Shown: positions 44,286 through 52,713, numbered from the stretch's first letter. The stretch: DNA of 55,584 nucleotides from an uncultured Caryophanales bacterium (GCA_946628005.1 CAMOWA010000007.1:1-55584); one strand, 5' to 3'. Program-made: numbers and translations. The notes: a model not told the origin generated them from the letters alone.

Positions 44286-44405
44286 TGTTCGCATAGAATT
44301 TGTTCGCAAAAGGCCAAATGTTCGCAAAATGTTCGCATAAAAATATAGTTTTTAATATTTAATATCTATTTTCCTTATAAAATAAGGGCTTCTTAAATGC
44401 GAACA
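44286..44405. repeat. Left arm-type integrase sites (TGTTCGCA repeats)
   Basis: TGTTCGCA occurs in direct orientation at 44286-44293, 44301-44308, 44319-44326 and 44330-44337, and inverted (TGCGAACA) at 44398-44405. The 8-mer contains CG, rare in such AT-rich DNA. The last direct pair is spaced 11 bases, exactly like the pair at the right end. Confidence 0.7.
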
Positions 44406-44422
44406 ATTTTAACAAAAATACA

Positions 44423-44449
44423 AAACTAGCACAATGATGCTAGTTTTTT
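44423..44449 (+). terminator. Hairpin and T-run before the first integrase
   Basis: ACTAGCA (44425-44431) pairs with TGCTAGT (44438-44444), followed by T. It would stop transcription entering int from secA. Confidence 0.75.
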
Positions 44450-44478
44450 GTATTTATGAAAGAAAGGTGTGGGAACAT

Positions 44479-45792
44479 ATGGCTGATATTAGAATATACA
44501 AAAGAGGAAAAGTATATCAATATCAATTTGAAATTGCCTCTGTAGAAGGCAAAAGAAAGTATATCAACAAGAGTGGGTTTAAAACTAGAGCAGAAGCTCA
44601 TAAGGAAGGAGTAATAGCATATAATAATTATTACAATGTTGGGAAGAGGATTCAGACACAAGATATGTCTTATTCAGACTTTTTAGATTATTGGTTAGAT
44701 ACATACTCTAACTTAAATTGTAAGTATGCAACGATAATGACTTATAACAACATTATTAAGAATCATTTGAAACCAAATCTAGGGTATTATAGAATTTCTC
44801 AAATAGATTCTAAAACGATTCAAGAATTTATAAATAATCTATATGTGAAACATGGATTTTCAAAATGGTATTTAAAGAATATATTAAAAGTTATCAAAGG
44901 CTCATTTAAGTATGCTTATTATAATTTGGGGTATATTCCAGATAATCCAGCTGAAAGAGTTCATATTCCTAAATATGATGTAGTAACAGGAGATCCAGCA
45001 CATATATTTACTCAAGAAGAAATAGAAAGGATATTAGAAAGATTTAAAGATTCTCATTCAATATATTATTCATTCTTAACAGCATATTATACAGGGATGA
45101 GAGTATCAGAAGTGTATGCTTTAACTTGGGATTGTGTAGATTTTGAAAATAAGACAATAACAATCAATAAGAACATTATTAAAAAGAATCAATTTGGCTT
45201 ACCTAAAAGGAAGAATATTACAAAAGGTCATTCAGTTGGAGTTTGGTATTATGGTACATGTAAAAATGAACAGAGTAGAAGAACTATATCTATAGGAGAT
45301 AAATTAGTAAAAGCATTGAAAGAATATAAAAAAGAACAAGAAGATAATAGAAAATTTTATGGAGATTCCTATCTGAAGCATTATGAGAAAAAAGTAATAA
45401 ATGAAATCACAAATAAGGAAGAAATAAAGATAGTAGATGCCAAAGCAGAACTTGAATTAGCATTACCAGAAGCACAATTAGTTTTTGTAAAAGAAAACGG
45501 ACAATTTCTAGGAACTGATTCATGTAAGTATGCCTTTAAAGTAATGCATTATGAGTTAGGAATACCATGCAGATTCCATGACTTTAGAGATACACATGCT
45601 ACAAGACTAATCGAGCAAGGTGCAGATATTAAAGCGGTATCAAAAAGATTAGGACATTCAACTATAATGACAACATACAATATCTATGTAAGAGTAACCG
45701 ATAAAATGGAAACTGATACAGTTGATAAATTTGAAGAATATACAAATACATTAGATATCCCCAATACTGTGGATAAACCTTATTTAGACTAA
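44479..45792 (+). CDS. Tyrosine recombinase/integrase (Tn916-Int type), attL-proximal
   Basis: The 437-residue protein has an N-terminal AP2-like arm-binding domain (IRIYKRGKVYQYQFEIASVE), a SAM-like core-binding domain (about 60-160) and a catalytic domain with Arg in TGMRVSEVYALTW near residue 205, HDFRDTHATRL near 366, LGHST, and the nucleophilic Tyr in TTYNIYVRV near 403. All catalytic residues are present. The start at 44479 has GAAAGGTG upstream; the frame is open further 5'. It sits beside attL, the usual place of the integrase that recognises this site. It is related to the second integrase at 49234. Confidence 0.92.
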   Translation: MADIRIYKRGKVYQYQFEIASVEGKRKYINKSGFKTRAEAHKEGVIAYNNYYNVGKRIQTQDMSYSDFLDYWLDTYSNLNCKYATIMTYNNIIKNHLKPNLGYYRISQIDSKTIQEFINNLYVKHGFSKWYLKNILKVIKGSFKYAYYNLGYIPDNPAERVHIPKYDVVTGDPAHIFTQEEIERILERFKDSHSIYYSFLTAYYTGMRVSEVYALTWDCVDFENKTITINKNIIKKNQFGLPKRKNITKGHSVGVWYYGTCKNEQSRRTISIGDKLVKALKEYKKEQEDNRKFYGDSYLKHYEKKVINEITNKEEIKIVDAKAELELALPEAQLVFVKENGQFLGTDSCKYAFKVMHYELGIPCRFHDFRDTHATRLIEQGADIKAVSKRLGHSTIMTTYNIYVRVTDKMETDTVDKFEEYTNTLDIPNTVDKPYLD

Positions 45793-45831
45793 TAACTATA
45801 TTTATGATAAAATAAAAAAAGAGGTGTACTT

Positions 45832-47499
45832 ATGAAAAAAGAAATTGATGAATTAAATCTTATATTAGATGAATTACTTAAAAATTCAGAAAACGAATGT
45901 GTAGAATTTAAAAAAGCAGAAAATGGTTTTGATACAGATGAATTAGGAAAGTATTTTTCAGCCCTTAGTAATGAAGCTAATCTAAATAATAAACAATACT
46001 CTTGGATGGTCTTTGGAATTAGTAATAGTACACATGAAATCGTAGGAACAAATTATTACAATGATAATAATTTTAATAAAATTAAAAAGCAAATAACAGA
46101 TAATACTACTGATGGAATAGGTTTTATTGAAATTTATCCTTTTCAAAAAAATGGTAGAAGAGTAGTAATGTTTCAAATTCCAGCAGCATCAGGAACACCT
46201 GTATCTTGGAAAGGATTTTCATACGGTAGATCTGGAGAATCATTAATACCATTAGCCCAAAATAAGATAGAACAAATTAAGGCAACTGCAAATTATGATT
46301 GGTCAAGACAAATTATAGATAATGCTACAATTGATAATTTAGATAAAGACGCAATAAAAATAGCAAGAGAACAGTTTAAAATAAAATATAAAGGAAAAGA
46401 AATAGCAGAAGAAATAGATGAGTTATCTGATTTGGATTTCCTAAATAAAGCTAAAATTACAATTAAAGGACAAATAACTATGGCATGTATGCTTTTACTT
46501 GGAAAGAATGATGACGATTATTTAATGAATGGTTATACACCAAGAATGACATGGAAATTATATGATGACACCAATGTTGTTGACTACGAGCACTTTGGAA
46601 TACCTTTTATAATTAATGTTGAAAAAATAAAATCAAAAATTAGAAATTTAAGATATAGATACATGGTTAATGAAAATACATTATTTCCACAAGAAGTAGA
46701 TCAATATGATAACTATATATTACGTGAGATAATAAATAACTGCATAGTCCACCAAGATTACAAATTAAGAGGAAATATTAATATAATGGAATATAAAGAT
46801 AGATTAATTATTACTAATGAGGGCTCTTTTATTCCAGAAACTGTTGAAAATGTGTTAAAAGATGGATATTCATCACCATATTATAGAAATCCATTTTTAG
46901 CTAATGCAATGGTAAACTTAAATATGATTGATACAGTTGGAAGTGGTATAAGAAGAGTATATGACATCCAAAAGAAAAAATTTTTTCCATTGCCAGATTA
47001 TGATTTATCAATAAATAATAGAGTAAAAGTAACATTATATGGAAAAATAATTGATGAAAATTATAGTAAGATTCTATTTGAAAAGACAAATTTAGATATA
47101 GGAAAAGTAATATTACTTGATAGAGTTCAAAAGGGACAAAGTATTACAAAAGAGCAAAGCGTATATTTAAGAAAAGAAGAATTAATAGAAGGAAGATATC
47201 CAAATATTTATATATCATCTAAAATAGCAAAAATAACAGATGAAAAAGAAAAATACATATATAATTCCGGATTAGAGAATGATTACTACAAAGAGATGAT
47301 TATTAAATACATTAAAGAATATGGACAAGCAAGTAAAAAAGAAATATTGAATTTTTTGAAAGATAAGTTACCCGATTCATTAAACGAAAAAAATAAAGTA
47401 AGTAGAGTAAGATATTTATTAGCTTTGTTAAAAGAAGAGGGAATAATATATAATGAGGGAACAAGAGGAACTTCATGTTGGAAAATTAATAGCAAATAA
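45832..47499 (+). CDS. AlbA_2 domain and HATPase protein (RecG-like/Schlafen-like regulator)
   Basis: The 555-residue protein begins with an AlbA_2 (Schlafen-like) domain: ENECVEFKKAENGFDTDELGKY, then WMVFGISNST. An HATPase_c_4-like domain follows near residues 290-380 (LREIINNCIVHQDYKLRG, TNEGSFIPETVENVL, DTVGSGIRRVYDIQ), and a winged-helix C-terminus ends the protein. Such proteins are common cargo on mobile elements, annotated as transcriptional regulators or ATP-binding proteins; some relatives take part in phage defence. AGAGGTG precedes the ATG. It is separated from int1 by only 39 bases. Confidence 0.82.
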   Translation: MKKEIDELNLILDELLKNSENECVEFKKAENGFDTDELGKYFSALSNEANLNNKQYSWMVFGISNSTHEIVGTNYYNDNNFNKIKKQITDNTTDGIGFIEIYPFQKNGRRVVMFQIPAASGTPVSWKGFSYGRSGESLIPLAQNKIEQIKATANYDWSRQIIDNATIDNLDKDAIKIAREQFKIKYKGKEIAEEIDELSDLDFLNKAKITIKGQITMACMLLLGKNDDDYLMNGYTPRMTWKLYDDTNVVDYEHFGIPFIINVEKIKSKIRNLRYRYMVNENTLFPQEVDQYDNYILREIINNCIVHQDYKLRGNINIMEYKDRLIITNEGSFIPETVENVLKDGYSSPYYRNPFLANAMVNLNMIDTVGSGIRRVYDIQKKKFFPLPDYDLSINNRVKVTLYGKIIDENYSKILFEKTNLDIGKVILLDRVQKGQSITKEQSVYLRKEELIEGRYPNIYISSKIAKITDEKEKYIYNSGLENDYYKEMIIKYIKEYGQASKKEILNFLKDKLPDSLNEKNKVSRVRYLLALLKEEGIIYNEGTRGTSCWKINSK

Positions 47500-47506
47500 G
47501 TAATTA

Positions 47507-47565
47507 GCAACTTGCAACTTTTTGCCACTTTTTTGCCACTTTTTGCTACTTTTTTGCCACTTTTT
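47507..47565. repeat. Helically phased T-tract repeats (GCCACTTTTTT type)
   Basis: Units beginning GCAAC, GCCAC, GCCAC, GCTAC and GCCAC start at 47514, 47524, 47535, 47545 and 47556, that is at spacings of 10, 11, 10 and 11 bases, with T5-6 tracts between them; a further GCAAC starts at 47507. The period equals one helical turn, so the DNA should be intrinsically curved. They may also be protein-binding iterons (replication or recombination). They lie immediately upstream of a predicted promoter. Confidence 0.75.
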
Positions 47566-47587
47566 AAAAAAGTTTTTAAAAAAGTTC

Positions 47588-47615
47588 TTGAAAAACATAC
47601 AAAAAGTGCTATTAT
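47588..47615 (+). promoter_or_regulatory. Predicted promoter of the element's regulatory-mobilization operon
   Basis: TTGAAA (47588-47593) and TATTAT (47610-47615) are 16 bases apart, just downstream of the phased T-tracts and before the leader ORF. Confidence 0.5.
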
Positions 47616-47644
47616 AGAAAGCAATTAATTGGAGCTGATGTCTA

Positions 47645-47722
47645 ATGAGAAATAAAGCACTTTTAATTTATACACGAAAACAATTTAGTTTATTAATTAA
47701 TGGATTCAATGAGAGAAATTGA
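47645..47722 (+). CDS. 25-residue leader peptide
   Basis: A small ORF with a good ribosome-binding site (GGAG at 47631-47634) encodes 25 residues beginning MRNKALLIYTRKQF and ending NERN. Its last four codons (GAG AGA AAT TGA) overlap the 5' arm of an intrinsic terminator. Translation to the stop would place a ribosome on that arm. This is the design of leader-peptide attenuators, such as that known upstream of tet(M) in Tn916. The sequence itself has no recognised family. Confidence 0.5.
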   Translation: MRNKALLIYTRKQFSLLINGFNERN

Positions 47723-47748
47723 CTTTGCCGTCTTTTTCTCTCTTTTTT
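47711..47748 (+). terminator. Attenuator terminator after the leader ORF
   Basis: GAGAGAAA (47711-47718) pairs with TTTCTCTC (47735-47742), followed by six T. The 5' arm belongs to the leader reading frame, and the next gene's ribosome-binding site (GGGAGG) follows at once. Confidence 0.7.
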
Positions 47749-47763
47749 GTTGGGAGGTTTGGA

Positions 47764-48375
47764 ATGATAAAGAAAAATGATAAAGGAAAAATAGATGTAT
47801 CATTACTAGAAATACAACGACCACTACCAGTGAAAATTATAGAAGAATACAATCATAAGGATGCAATTAAAGAGATTCACAATATATTTGATCAACTAAC
47901 TGATAATTATTTTTATCAGGTTGCATATCAGGAATATTTAAAATATGCAATTAATGAAAATTTAGAGTTTATTATACTAGAAGATCCTTCATTACATATA
48001 AAAACAGTTAACGTTAACAATATAATTCTAAAAGATGACATTTCATTTAAGAAATTTAATAAACATGATTATAGAAAATCGATAGACTTATGTGAAATGC
48101 TTTTAAAAAGAGTAAAGGATGCATTTGATAATCTTGATGAATTTGAAAGATTCATAATTAAGAATTTTGAATATGATAATCCAAAAGACTATGTGGATGA
48201 ATCATTATATTATGAGATGCATATACATAAAGACAAATACTATATTTCAAAGAAAAGTGCATATTTAAAAATGGCAATTCAATTAGGATTAATGGTAGAT
48301 ACACAAATAGATTCATTAATAATAAGTGAATTAAAAAGACAAATAGGAAAAAATATAATTACTATAGGAAAATAG
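47764..48375 (+). CDS. ArpU-like putative transcriptional regulator
   Basis: The 203-residue protein starts at ATG 47764 (GGGAGG upstream; the open frame extends to a TTG at 47719 inside the terminator). The C-terminal half has a pattern like ArpU/sigma-70 region-4 relatives: LDEFERFIIKNFEYDNPKD, then YISKKSAYLKMAIQLGL, which resembles a helix-turn-helix. ArpU-type proteins regulate late genes in phages and occur in mobile elements of Firmicutes. The family call is tentative. A strong terminator follows, so later genes must have a separate promoter or read-through. Confidence 0.45.
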   Translation: MIKKNDKGKIDVSLLEIQRPLPVKIIEEYNHKDAIKEIHNIFDQLTDNYFYQVAYQEYLKYAINENLEFIILEDPSLHIKTVNVNNIILKDDISFKKFNKHDYRKSIDLCEMLLKRVKDAFDNLDEFERFIIKNFEYDNPKDYVDESLYYEMHIHKDKYYISKKSAYLKMAIQLGLMVDTQIDSLIISELKRQIGKNIITIGK

Positions 48376-48402
48376 TTCGGAGAAAAATCGGACAAAATAT
48401 AG

Positions 48403-48432
48403 AACTCTACAAGACAATTTGTAGAGTTTTTT
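48403..48432 (+). terminator. Terminator after the ArpU-like gene
   Basis: AACTCTACAA (48403-48412) pairs with TTGTAGAGTT (48419-48428) around a six-base loop, followed by T. Confidence 0.85.
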
Positions 48433-48513
48433 CGCATGGTTTAAATAATCGTTCTCCTAGATAATGGTATTGAACAGAGGCCAAAGTTCAGTAATTTAAA
48501 AAGGAGAGATAAA

Positions 48514-49002
48514 ATGAAAGATGATTATATTGTGATATATGCGGTTGTTCCGAGATATATCTATGAAACAAAACTATTAACACCAGAAGAAAAGCTTATT
48601 GCTGAACGTATTATTTATTTATGCAAAAAGGAAGGATATTGTTGGATAACAAATAAATCTTTAGCAGAAATGTACCATATAACAGTAGATACAGCTTCTA
48701 AACATATTAAGAAACTAGAAAAAATAGGATTAATTAAGTGTATCTATGATCATAATGATAAGAACACTAAACGTATCATCCAATTAGTAGAGGACATATG
48801 GAATAGTTGGTCTATAAGAGATAGATCAAATGAACGAGATAATATAGATTATTCAAACAAACATAATAATAAATATAATAAAAAGATAGAATATGAAGAT
48901 AATAGACCTAAATGGATGAATCATCCAGAAATGTGTAAGTCAGAACCAATGACTCCAAAAGAACTTGCCGAGTTTGAGGAATTATTAGCGAAGTTTAAAT
49001 AA
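48514..49002 (+). CDS. Helix-turn-helix replication-initiator-like protein
   Basis: The 162-residue protein has a winged-helix domain (about residues 20-95) with LTPEEKLIAERIIYLCKKEGYCWITNKSLAEMYHI and TVDTASKHIKKLEKIGLIK, the HTH_36 pattern seen in many plasmid and IME replication or regulatory proteins. The C-terminal part is charged and low complexity, ending in an acidic helix. AAAAAGGAGAG precedes the ATG. Its stop shares a base with the excisionase start, so it is coupled to the recombination genes. Whether it starts replication or regulates transcription is not decided by sequence. Confidence 0.6.
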   Translation: MKDDYIVIYAVVPRYIYETKLLTPEEKLIAERIIYLCKKEGYCWITNKSLAEMYHITVDTASKHIKKLEKIGLIKCIYDHNDKNTKRIIQLVEDIWNSWSIRDRSNERDNIDYSNKHNNKYNKKIEYEDNRPKWMNHPEMCKSEPMTPKELAEFEELLAKFK

Positions 49003-49241
49003 TGGAAGAAAGATTAATATATACAGTACAAGAAGTTGCTAGTATTCTTCATTCAAGTCCAAATTATATTTATGAATTAATTAGAAAAGGATATTTACCA
49101 GCAATTAAACTAGGTAGTTTAAAGGTACTTAAAACCACTCTAGAAAGATTTTTAATACAAAATGAGGGAAAAGACTTATCAGATATTAATAACATAAAGA
49201 AGTTAGTTACTAATATCGAAATAGAGGTACAAAATGGCTAA
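49002..49241 (+). CDS. xis: Excisionase-family DNA-binding protein
   Basis: The 79-residue protein has a MerR/excisionase helix-turn-helix: LIYTVQEVASILHSSPNYIYELIRKGYLPAIKLGSLKVLKTTLERFL. It overlaps both neighbours (1 base with the HTH gene, 8 with int2). Such proteins bend DNA at att sites and direct tyrosine integrases toward excision. Confidence 0.85.
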   Translation: MEERLIYTVQEVASILHSSPNYIYELIRKGYLPAIKLGSLKVLKTTLERFLIQNEGKDLSDINNIKKLVTNIEIEVQNG

Positions 49242-50520
49242 TGTAAGAATAATTAAAAGAGGAGAGGTATATCAATACCAATTTGAAATAGCACCCGTAA
49301 ATGGGACTAGAAAATACATAAATAAAAGTGGATTTAGAACTAAAGCAGAAGCTATTGAAGCAGGAAATGTTGCCTATACAGAATATATAAATGCTGGAAA
49401 ACCTTTTAAAGAATCAAAACTATCCTATAGTGATTATTTAGACTATTGGCTAGATAACTATTGTAAGAATAATCTTAAATACAATACTGTAGAAGCATAT
49501 AAAACACTAATAAATAAATATATAAAACCTAAAATAGGAAAATATAAAATATCATCATTAACAAGTGTAGCATTAAATAATTTCATAACTGAAATAGTAA
49601 ATGAACATAATTTTTCTAGAGAGTACTTTAAGAATCTTTTAAAGGTTCTTAAAGGCTCATTTAGAGAAGCAACTAATCTATATGGAATCATAAAATATAA
49701 TCCAACACTAACAATAAGGTTACCTAAAACAGATAAAGTTGAGGAAAGCATTAAACACTTATATACACAAGAAGAAATAGATAAAATTCTAGAAAGATTT
49801 AAAGAGAATAATACCTTCATATGTGCTTTTCTAACATCGTGTTTTACAGGAATGAGGACAGGAGAAGTATTTGCGCTAACTTGGGAAGATATAGATTTAG
49901 AAAATGGAATAATTAGTATAAAACATAATGTTTATGATAAAGCCAAAGATAAATTTGGAAGATGGTATATAGGATCAACGAAAACCATAACAGGAACTAG
50001 AAAAATATTTATAGGTGAAACACTTAAAACTGCTTTAATTAATTTTAAGAAGTATCAAGAAGAAACTAAAAGACTATATGGAAGAGACTATAAGTATTAT
50101 CATGTTGAAGAAGTAAAAAATGAATATGGTAAAGTTGTTGAAAACAGAATTGTTATTAACAAGAACAATATTGAATACGAGAACATAAATTTAGTATTTA
50201 CAAAAAGAGATGGAACTTATGTAGGTACAGATTTAATTCGATATCCATTTAAAGTAATTCACGAAGAATTAGGAATAAAGAAATGTAGATTCTATGATTT
50301 GAGAGGAACATATGCGACTAAAGTTTTAAATAATGGTACAGAGATAAAAGATGTAGCTAATCTATTAGGGCATAGAAATATAGAAACGACTGAAAACTAT
50401 TACATTAGAAGTATAGAAGATAATAGAAGATTAGCAGTAAATGAATTTGATAGTAAAAATACAACTGAAGTTATAAAAAATGTAATAGAATTTCAAATTA
50501 AAGAAGGTGAAACAATATGA
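49234..50520 (+). CDS. int: Second tyrosine recombinase/integrase (Tn916-Int type), coupled to xis
   Basis: The 428-residue protein is a paralogue of the integrase at 44479, with the same N-terminal arm-binding domain (VRIIKRGEVYQYQFEIAPVN; about half identical there). Catalytic Arg is in TGMRTGEVFALTWED near residue 206, the second Arg in FYDLRGTYATKVL near 354, then LGHRN and Tyr in TTENYYIRS. The His of the HxxR motif is Tyr here (YDLR), which may be normal for this subfamily. It overlaps xis by 8 bases and the relaxase by 4, giving an xis-int-mob operon. Confidence 0.9.
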   Translation: MANVRIIKRGEVYQYQFEIAPVNGTRKYINKSGFRTKAEAIEAGNVAYTEYINAGKPFKESKLSYSDYLDYWLDNYCKNNLKYNTVEAYKTLINKYIKPKIGKYKISSLTSVALNNFITEIVNEHNFSREYFKNLLKVLKGSFREATNLYGIIKYNPTLTIRLPKTDKVEESIKHLYTQEEIDKILERFKENNTFICAFLTSCFTGMRTGEVFALTWEDIDLENGIISIKHNVYDKAKDKFGRWYIGSTKTITGTRKIFIGETLKTALINFKKYQEETKRLYGRDYKYYHVEEVKNEYGKVVENRIVINKNNIEYENINLVFTKRDGTYVGTDLIRYPFKVIHEELGIKKCRFYDLRGTYATKVLNNGTEIKDVANLLGHRNIETTENYYIRSIEDNRRLAVNEFDSKNTTEVIKNVIEFQIKEGETI

Positions 50521-51803
50521 ATTATGCAATATTCAGAAGCAAACCTATCTATACATTAAATGATTTAGCTCAAATTGGATCTCACAATAAAAGAGAAAAG
50601 AAAGCATACAACTCAAATCCTGATATAAAAAAAGAATTGAGTAGTAATAATATTGAAATAGTACCATTAAAAGAAAAATATGTAAAAGGTTTTTATGAAT
50701 TAACATCAGACTATAAAAAGGAACACGAAGAGAGAATGAAAACAGAAAGAGAAGATAGAAAGAAAACCTTTAGACAAATGTTAGATAGTTCAAAAAACTG
50801 CGTAGCTGATGAGTTGTTATTCACAGCTACAAACACGTTTTTTCAGAATATGAAAAGAGAAGATATAAAAGAATGGGCAGATACATGTATGGAATTTGTC
50901 TATAATGATCTAGGATACAAGAAAGAACAAGTTTTACATGCAACAGTTCATATGGATGAAAAAACTCCTCATATTCATTGTGTGGTAGTTCCATTAGTTA
51001 GAAAATTTGATAAAAGAACTAATACAGAAAGATACACAATAACAAAAAAACAGTATATAAAAGATAAGATTCATTTATCTGAATTACAAGATAAATACCA
51101 CAAAAGATTAACTGAAAAAGGCTATGATTTGGAAAGAGGAATTAAGAATAGTGATACAAAACACATTGAAATAAAGGAATATAAAAAAATAAATAGAAGT
51201 TTAGAGCAGAAAATAAAAAATAGAACTGAAACTCTTAATAAAGAAATAAATGAATTAGATGAAAAAATGAAAAAATCTAAAAGTCTGCCATTTGATAAAA
51301 AACATATTATAGTTGAAAAAGAAACATTTGATAGTATGAATAAGGTAATAGACGAATCAAAAAAGATTAAAGAAATAGAACCCAAAATTAAAACAATATT
51401 TGAAGAAATAAATACTTTTTCAACAAACTATAAAACAATGGAAAAAGCAAATCAAAAATATAAAAGGGAAGTAAATAAATTAAAAGAAGATAATAATAAA
51501 CTAGAAAGAGAAAATAATTCCTTAATATATCAATTAAGTCAATTATTTGAATTATTAAAGAAGTTTTTAAGAAAACTATTATTAAGAGGTAATGAGTTTG
51601 CAAAAGAAGAATCATCTAATATAGTTAAAGAATGTTATAATAATGAAGATTTTAAAATGATAGATGTAGTTCATATTTCAAGAGGTACAACAAAACAAGA
51701 AGAATTATTTGATTATGTAAATGCACCAGAGGATTATAAAGAAAGAGTAAGGAGTAAAAATGAAAAAGTAGAGCAAGAAAAAGAAGATGATTTGAGTTTA
51801 TAA
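50517..51803 (+). CDS. mobV: MobV-family relaxase (Mob/Pre)
   Basis: The 428-residue protein nicks oriT and pilots the single strand during conjugative mobilization. Motif I includes QIGSHNKREKKAYNSNPDI with the His homologous to the catalytic His of MobM. Motif III is HATVHMDEKTPHIHCVVVPL, the metal-binding HxDExxPHxH. Residues about 225-360 form a long coiled coil, as in other Mob/Pre proteins. The start is coupled to int2 (ATGA). No coupling protein or type IV secretion genes are present, so a helper conjugative element is needed. Confidence 0.95.
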   Translation: MNYAIFRSKPIYTLNDLAQIGSHNKREKKAYNSNPDIKKELSSNNIEIVPLKEKYVKGFYELTSDYKKEHEERMKTEREDRKKTFRQMLDSSKNCVADELLFTATNTFFQNMKREDIKEWADTCMEFVYNDLGYKKEQVLHATVHMDEKTPHIHCVVVPLVRKFDKRTNTERYTITKKQYIKDKIHLSELQDKYHKRLTEKGYDLERGIKNSDTKHIEIKEYKKINRSLEQKIKNRTETLNKEINELDEKMKKSKSLPFDKKHIIVEKETFDSMNKVIDESKKIKEIEPKIKTIFEEINTFSTNYKTMEKANQKYKREVNKLKEDNNKLERENNSLIYQLSQLFELLKKFLRKLLLRGNEFAKEESSNIVKECYNNEDFKMIDVVHISRGTTKQEELFDYVNAPEDYKERVRSKNEKVEQEKEDDLSL

Positions 51804-51834
51804 AAAAGTAGAAATAGAATTATAATCTTTTATT
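51796..51834 (+). other. Inverted repeat after mobV
   Basis: GTAGAAATA and TATTTCTAC flank a loop of 14 bases right after the mobV stop. There is no T-run behind it, so it may be an RNA-stabilising hairpin or a binding site rather than a terminator. Confidence 0.45.
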
Positions 51835-51873
51835 TCTACAAGACTGTAGGTATAATATGATTAGGTGATAACA

Positions 51874-52713
51874 GTGGGAAGTTGGGGAACTAAACTATAT
51901 CAAAATGATTTAGCACAGGATTTGAAAGAAGAATATAGAACTTATCTAAAAATAGGATATTCAGACTTAGAAGTCGAAAATTTGATGATAAATTCATTTG
52001 AAGAAGAGTTCGAAGAAGAGGATAAAGAAAAAATATTCTGGCTAGTGTTAGCAGATCAAGAATTTAAACTAGGAAGACTATCAACCAAAGTAAAGGGGAA
52101 GGCACTTAATTATCTAGAAAACACAGAAACAAAAGAATTAGTTGAATTAAAGAATAGAATAGAATCTGAACCATTACAAAGAAAGAAATTGGGAAAGTTT
52201 TACATGAAAAGGTCTTTATACAATGTTGGAGATATATTAGCATATAAAATCAAAACCTCTTCATCATCGGATAAAATAGTAAGTAGTGATTTAATAGATA
52301 AATACGTTTTGTTTAAGGTTACAGGTATGGTAAGGTTTAATATTGGATATTTACCAATAGATGAGTTTTATAATGAATACCCTGTTGTCACACTGCTAGA
52401 TTGGATTGGAAATGAGATGCCGGATATAGAACAATTAACTAATATACATCAAAAGAAAAGAAAAAAATTGGAAGAGAAAACAATTATCAATTATCTTCCT
52501 GATAAAATCGAAAATGGAATAGTCAAGTGGAAAAAGAAGAACTTTGATACAATACAATATGTATTTTCTCTTTCCAAAAAAGAAATAAAAGAATTGAATA
52601 TATCAAGAGTTTATGTAAATGTTAGACCAGAGTATGTAGAGGTATCTAGTGAGGGAATCCCATTCTTGAATGATAAAAACATTAATAATAGTATTACATT
52701 GGAGTTTAAATAA
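51874..52713 (+). CDS. Hypothetical protein with GSWGTKLYQND N-terminus (DUF4259-like)
   Basis: The 279-residue protein starts at GTG 51874, because AGGTGA is correctly spaced and homologues I recall begin M-G-[SA]-W-G. The GTG at 51865 has no ribosome-binding site. The N-terminus GSWGTKLYQNDLAQDLKEEY resembles a widespread family of unknown function in Firmicutes that recalls DUF4259 (GxWGxxxxxND). The middle contains FWLVLADQEFKLGRL. No membrane segments. It may be a regulatory or immunity-type protein; I cannot assign a function. Confidence 0.6.
   Translation: MGSWGTKLYQNDLAQDLKEEYRTYLKIGYSDLEVENLMINSFEEEFEEEDKEKIFWLVLADQEFKLGRLSTKVKGKALNYLENTETKELVELKNRIESEPLQRKKLGKFYMKRSLYNVGDILAYKIKTSSSSDKIVSSDLIDKYVLFKVTGMVRFNIGYLPIDEFYNEYPVVTLLDWIGNEMPDIEQLTNIHQKKRKKLEEKTIINYLPDKIENGIVKWKKKNFDTIQYVFSLSKKEIKELNISRVYVNVRPEYVEVSSEGIPFLNDKNINNSITLEFK

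Noticed and set aside
47507-47565. Possible CRISPR array
   Set aside because: The units are 10-11 bases with no unique spacers and no cas genes are present; helical phasing explains the spacing.
47286-47624. Minus-strand open frame with repeated KVAKSGKK
   Set aside because: It is the complement of the AlbA_2 gene end plus the GCCACTTTTT repeats, with no ribosome-binding site; the apparent peptide repeat is a by-product of the phased DNA repeat.
49234-50520. int2 as a pseudogene because of the missing HxxR histidine
   Set aside because: The frame is full length, the other catalytic residues are intact, translation is coupled on both sides, and a YDLRG form seems typical of this integrase subgroup as far as I recall.
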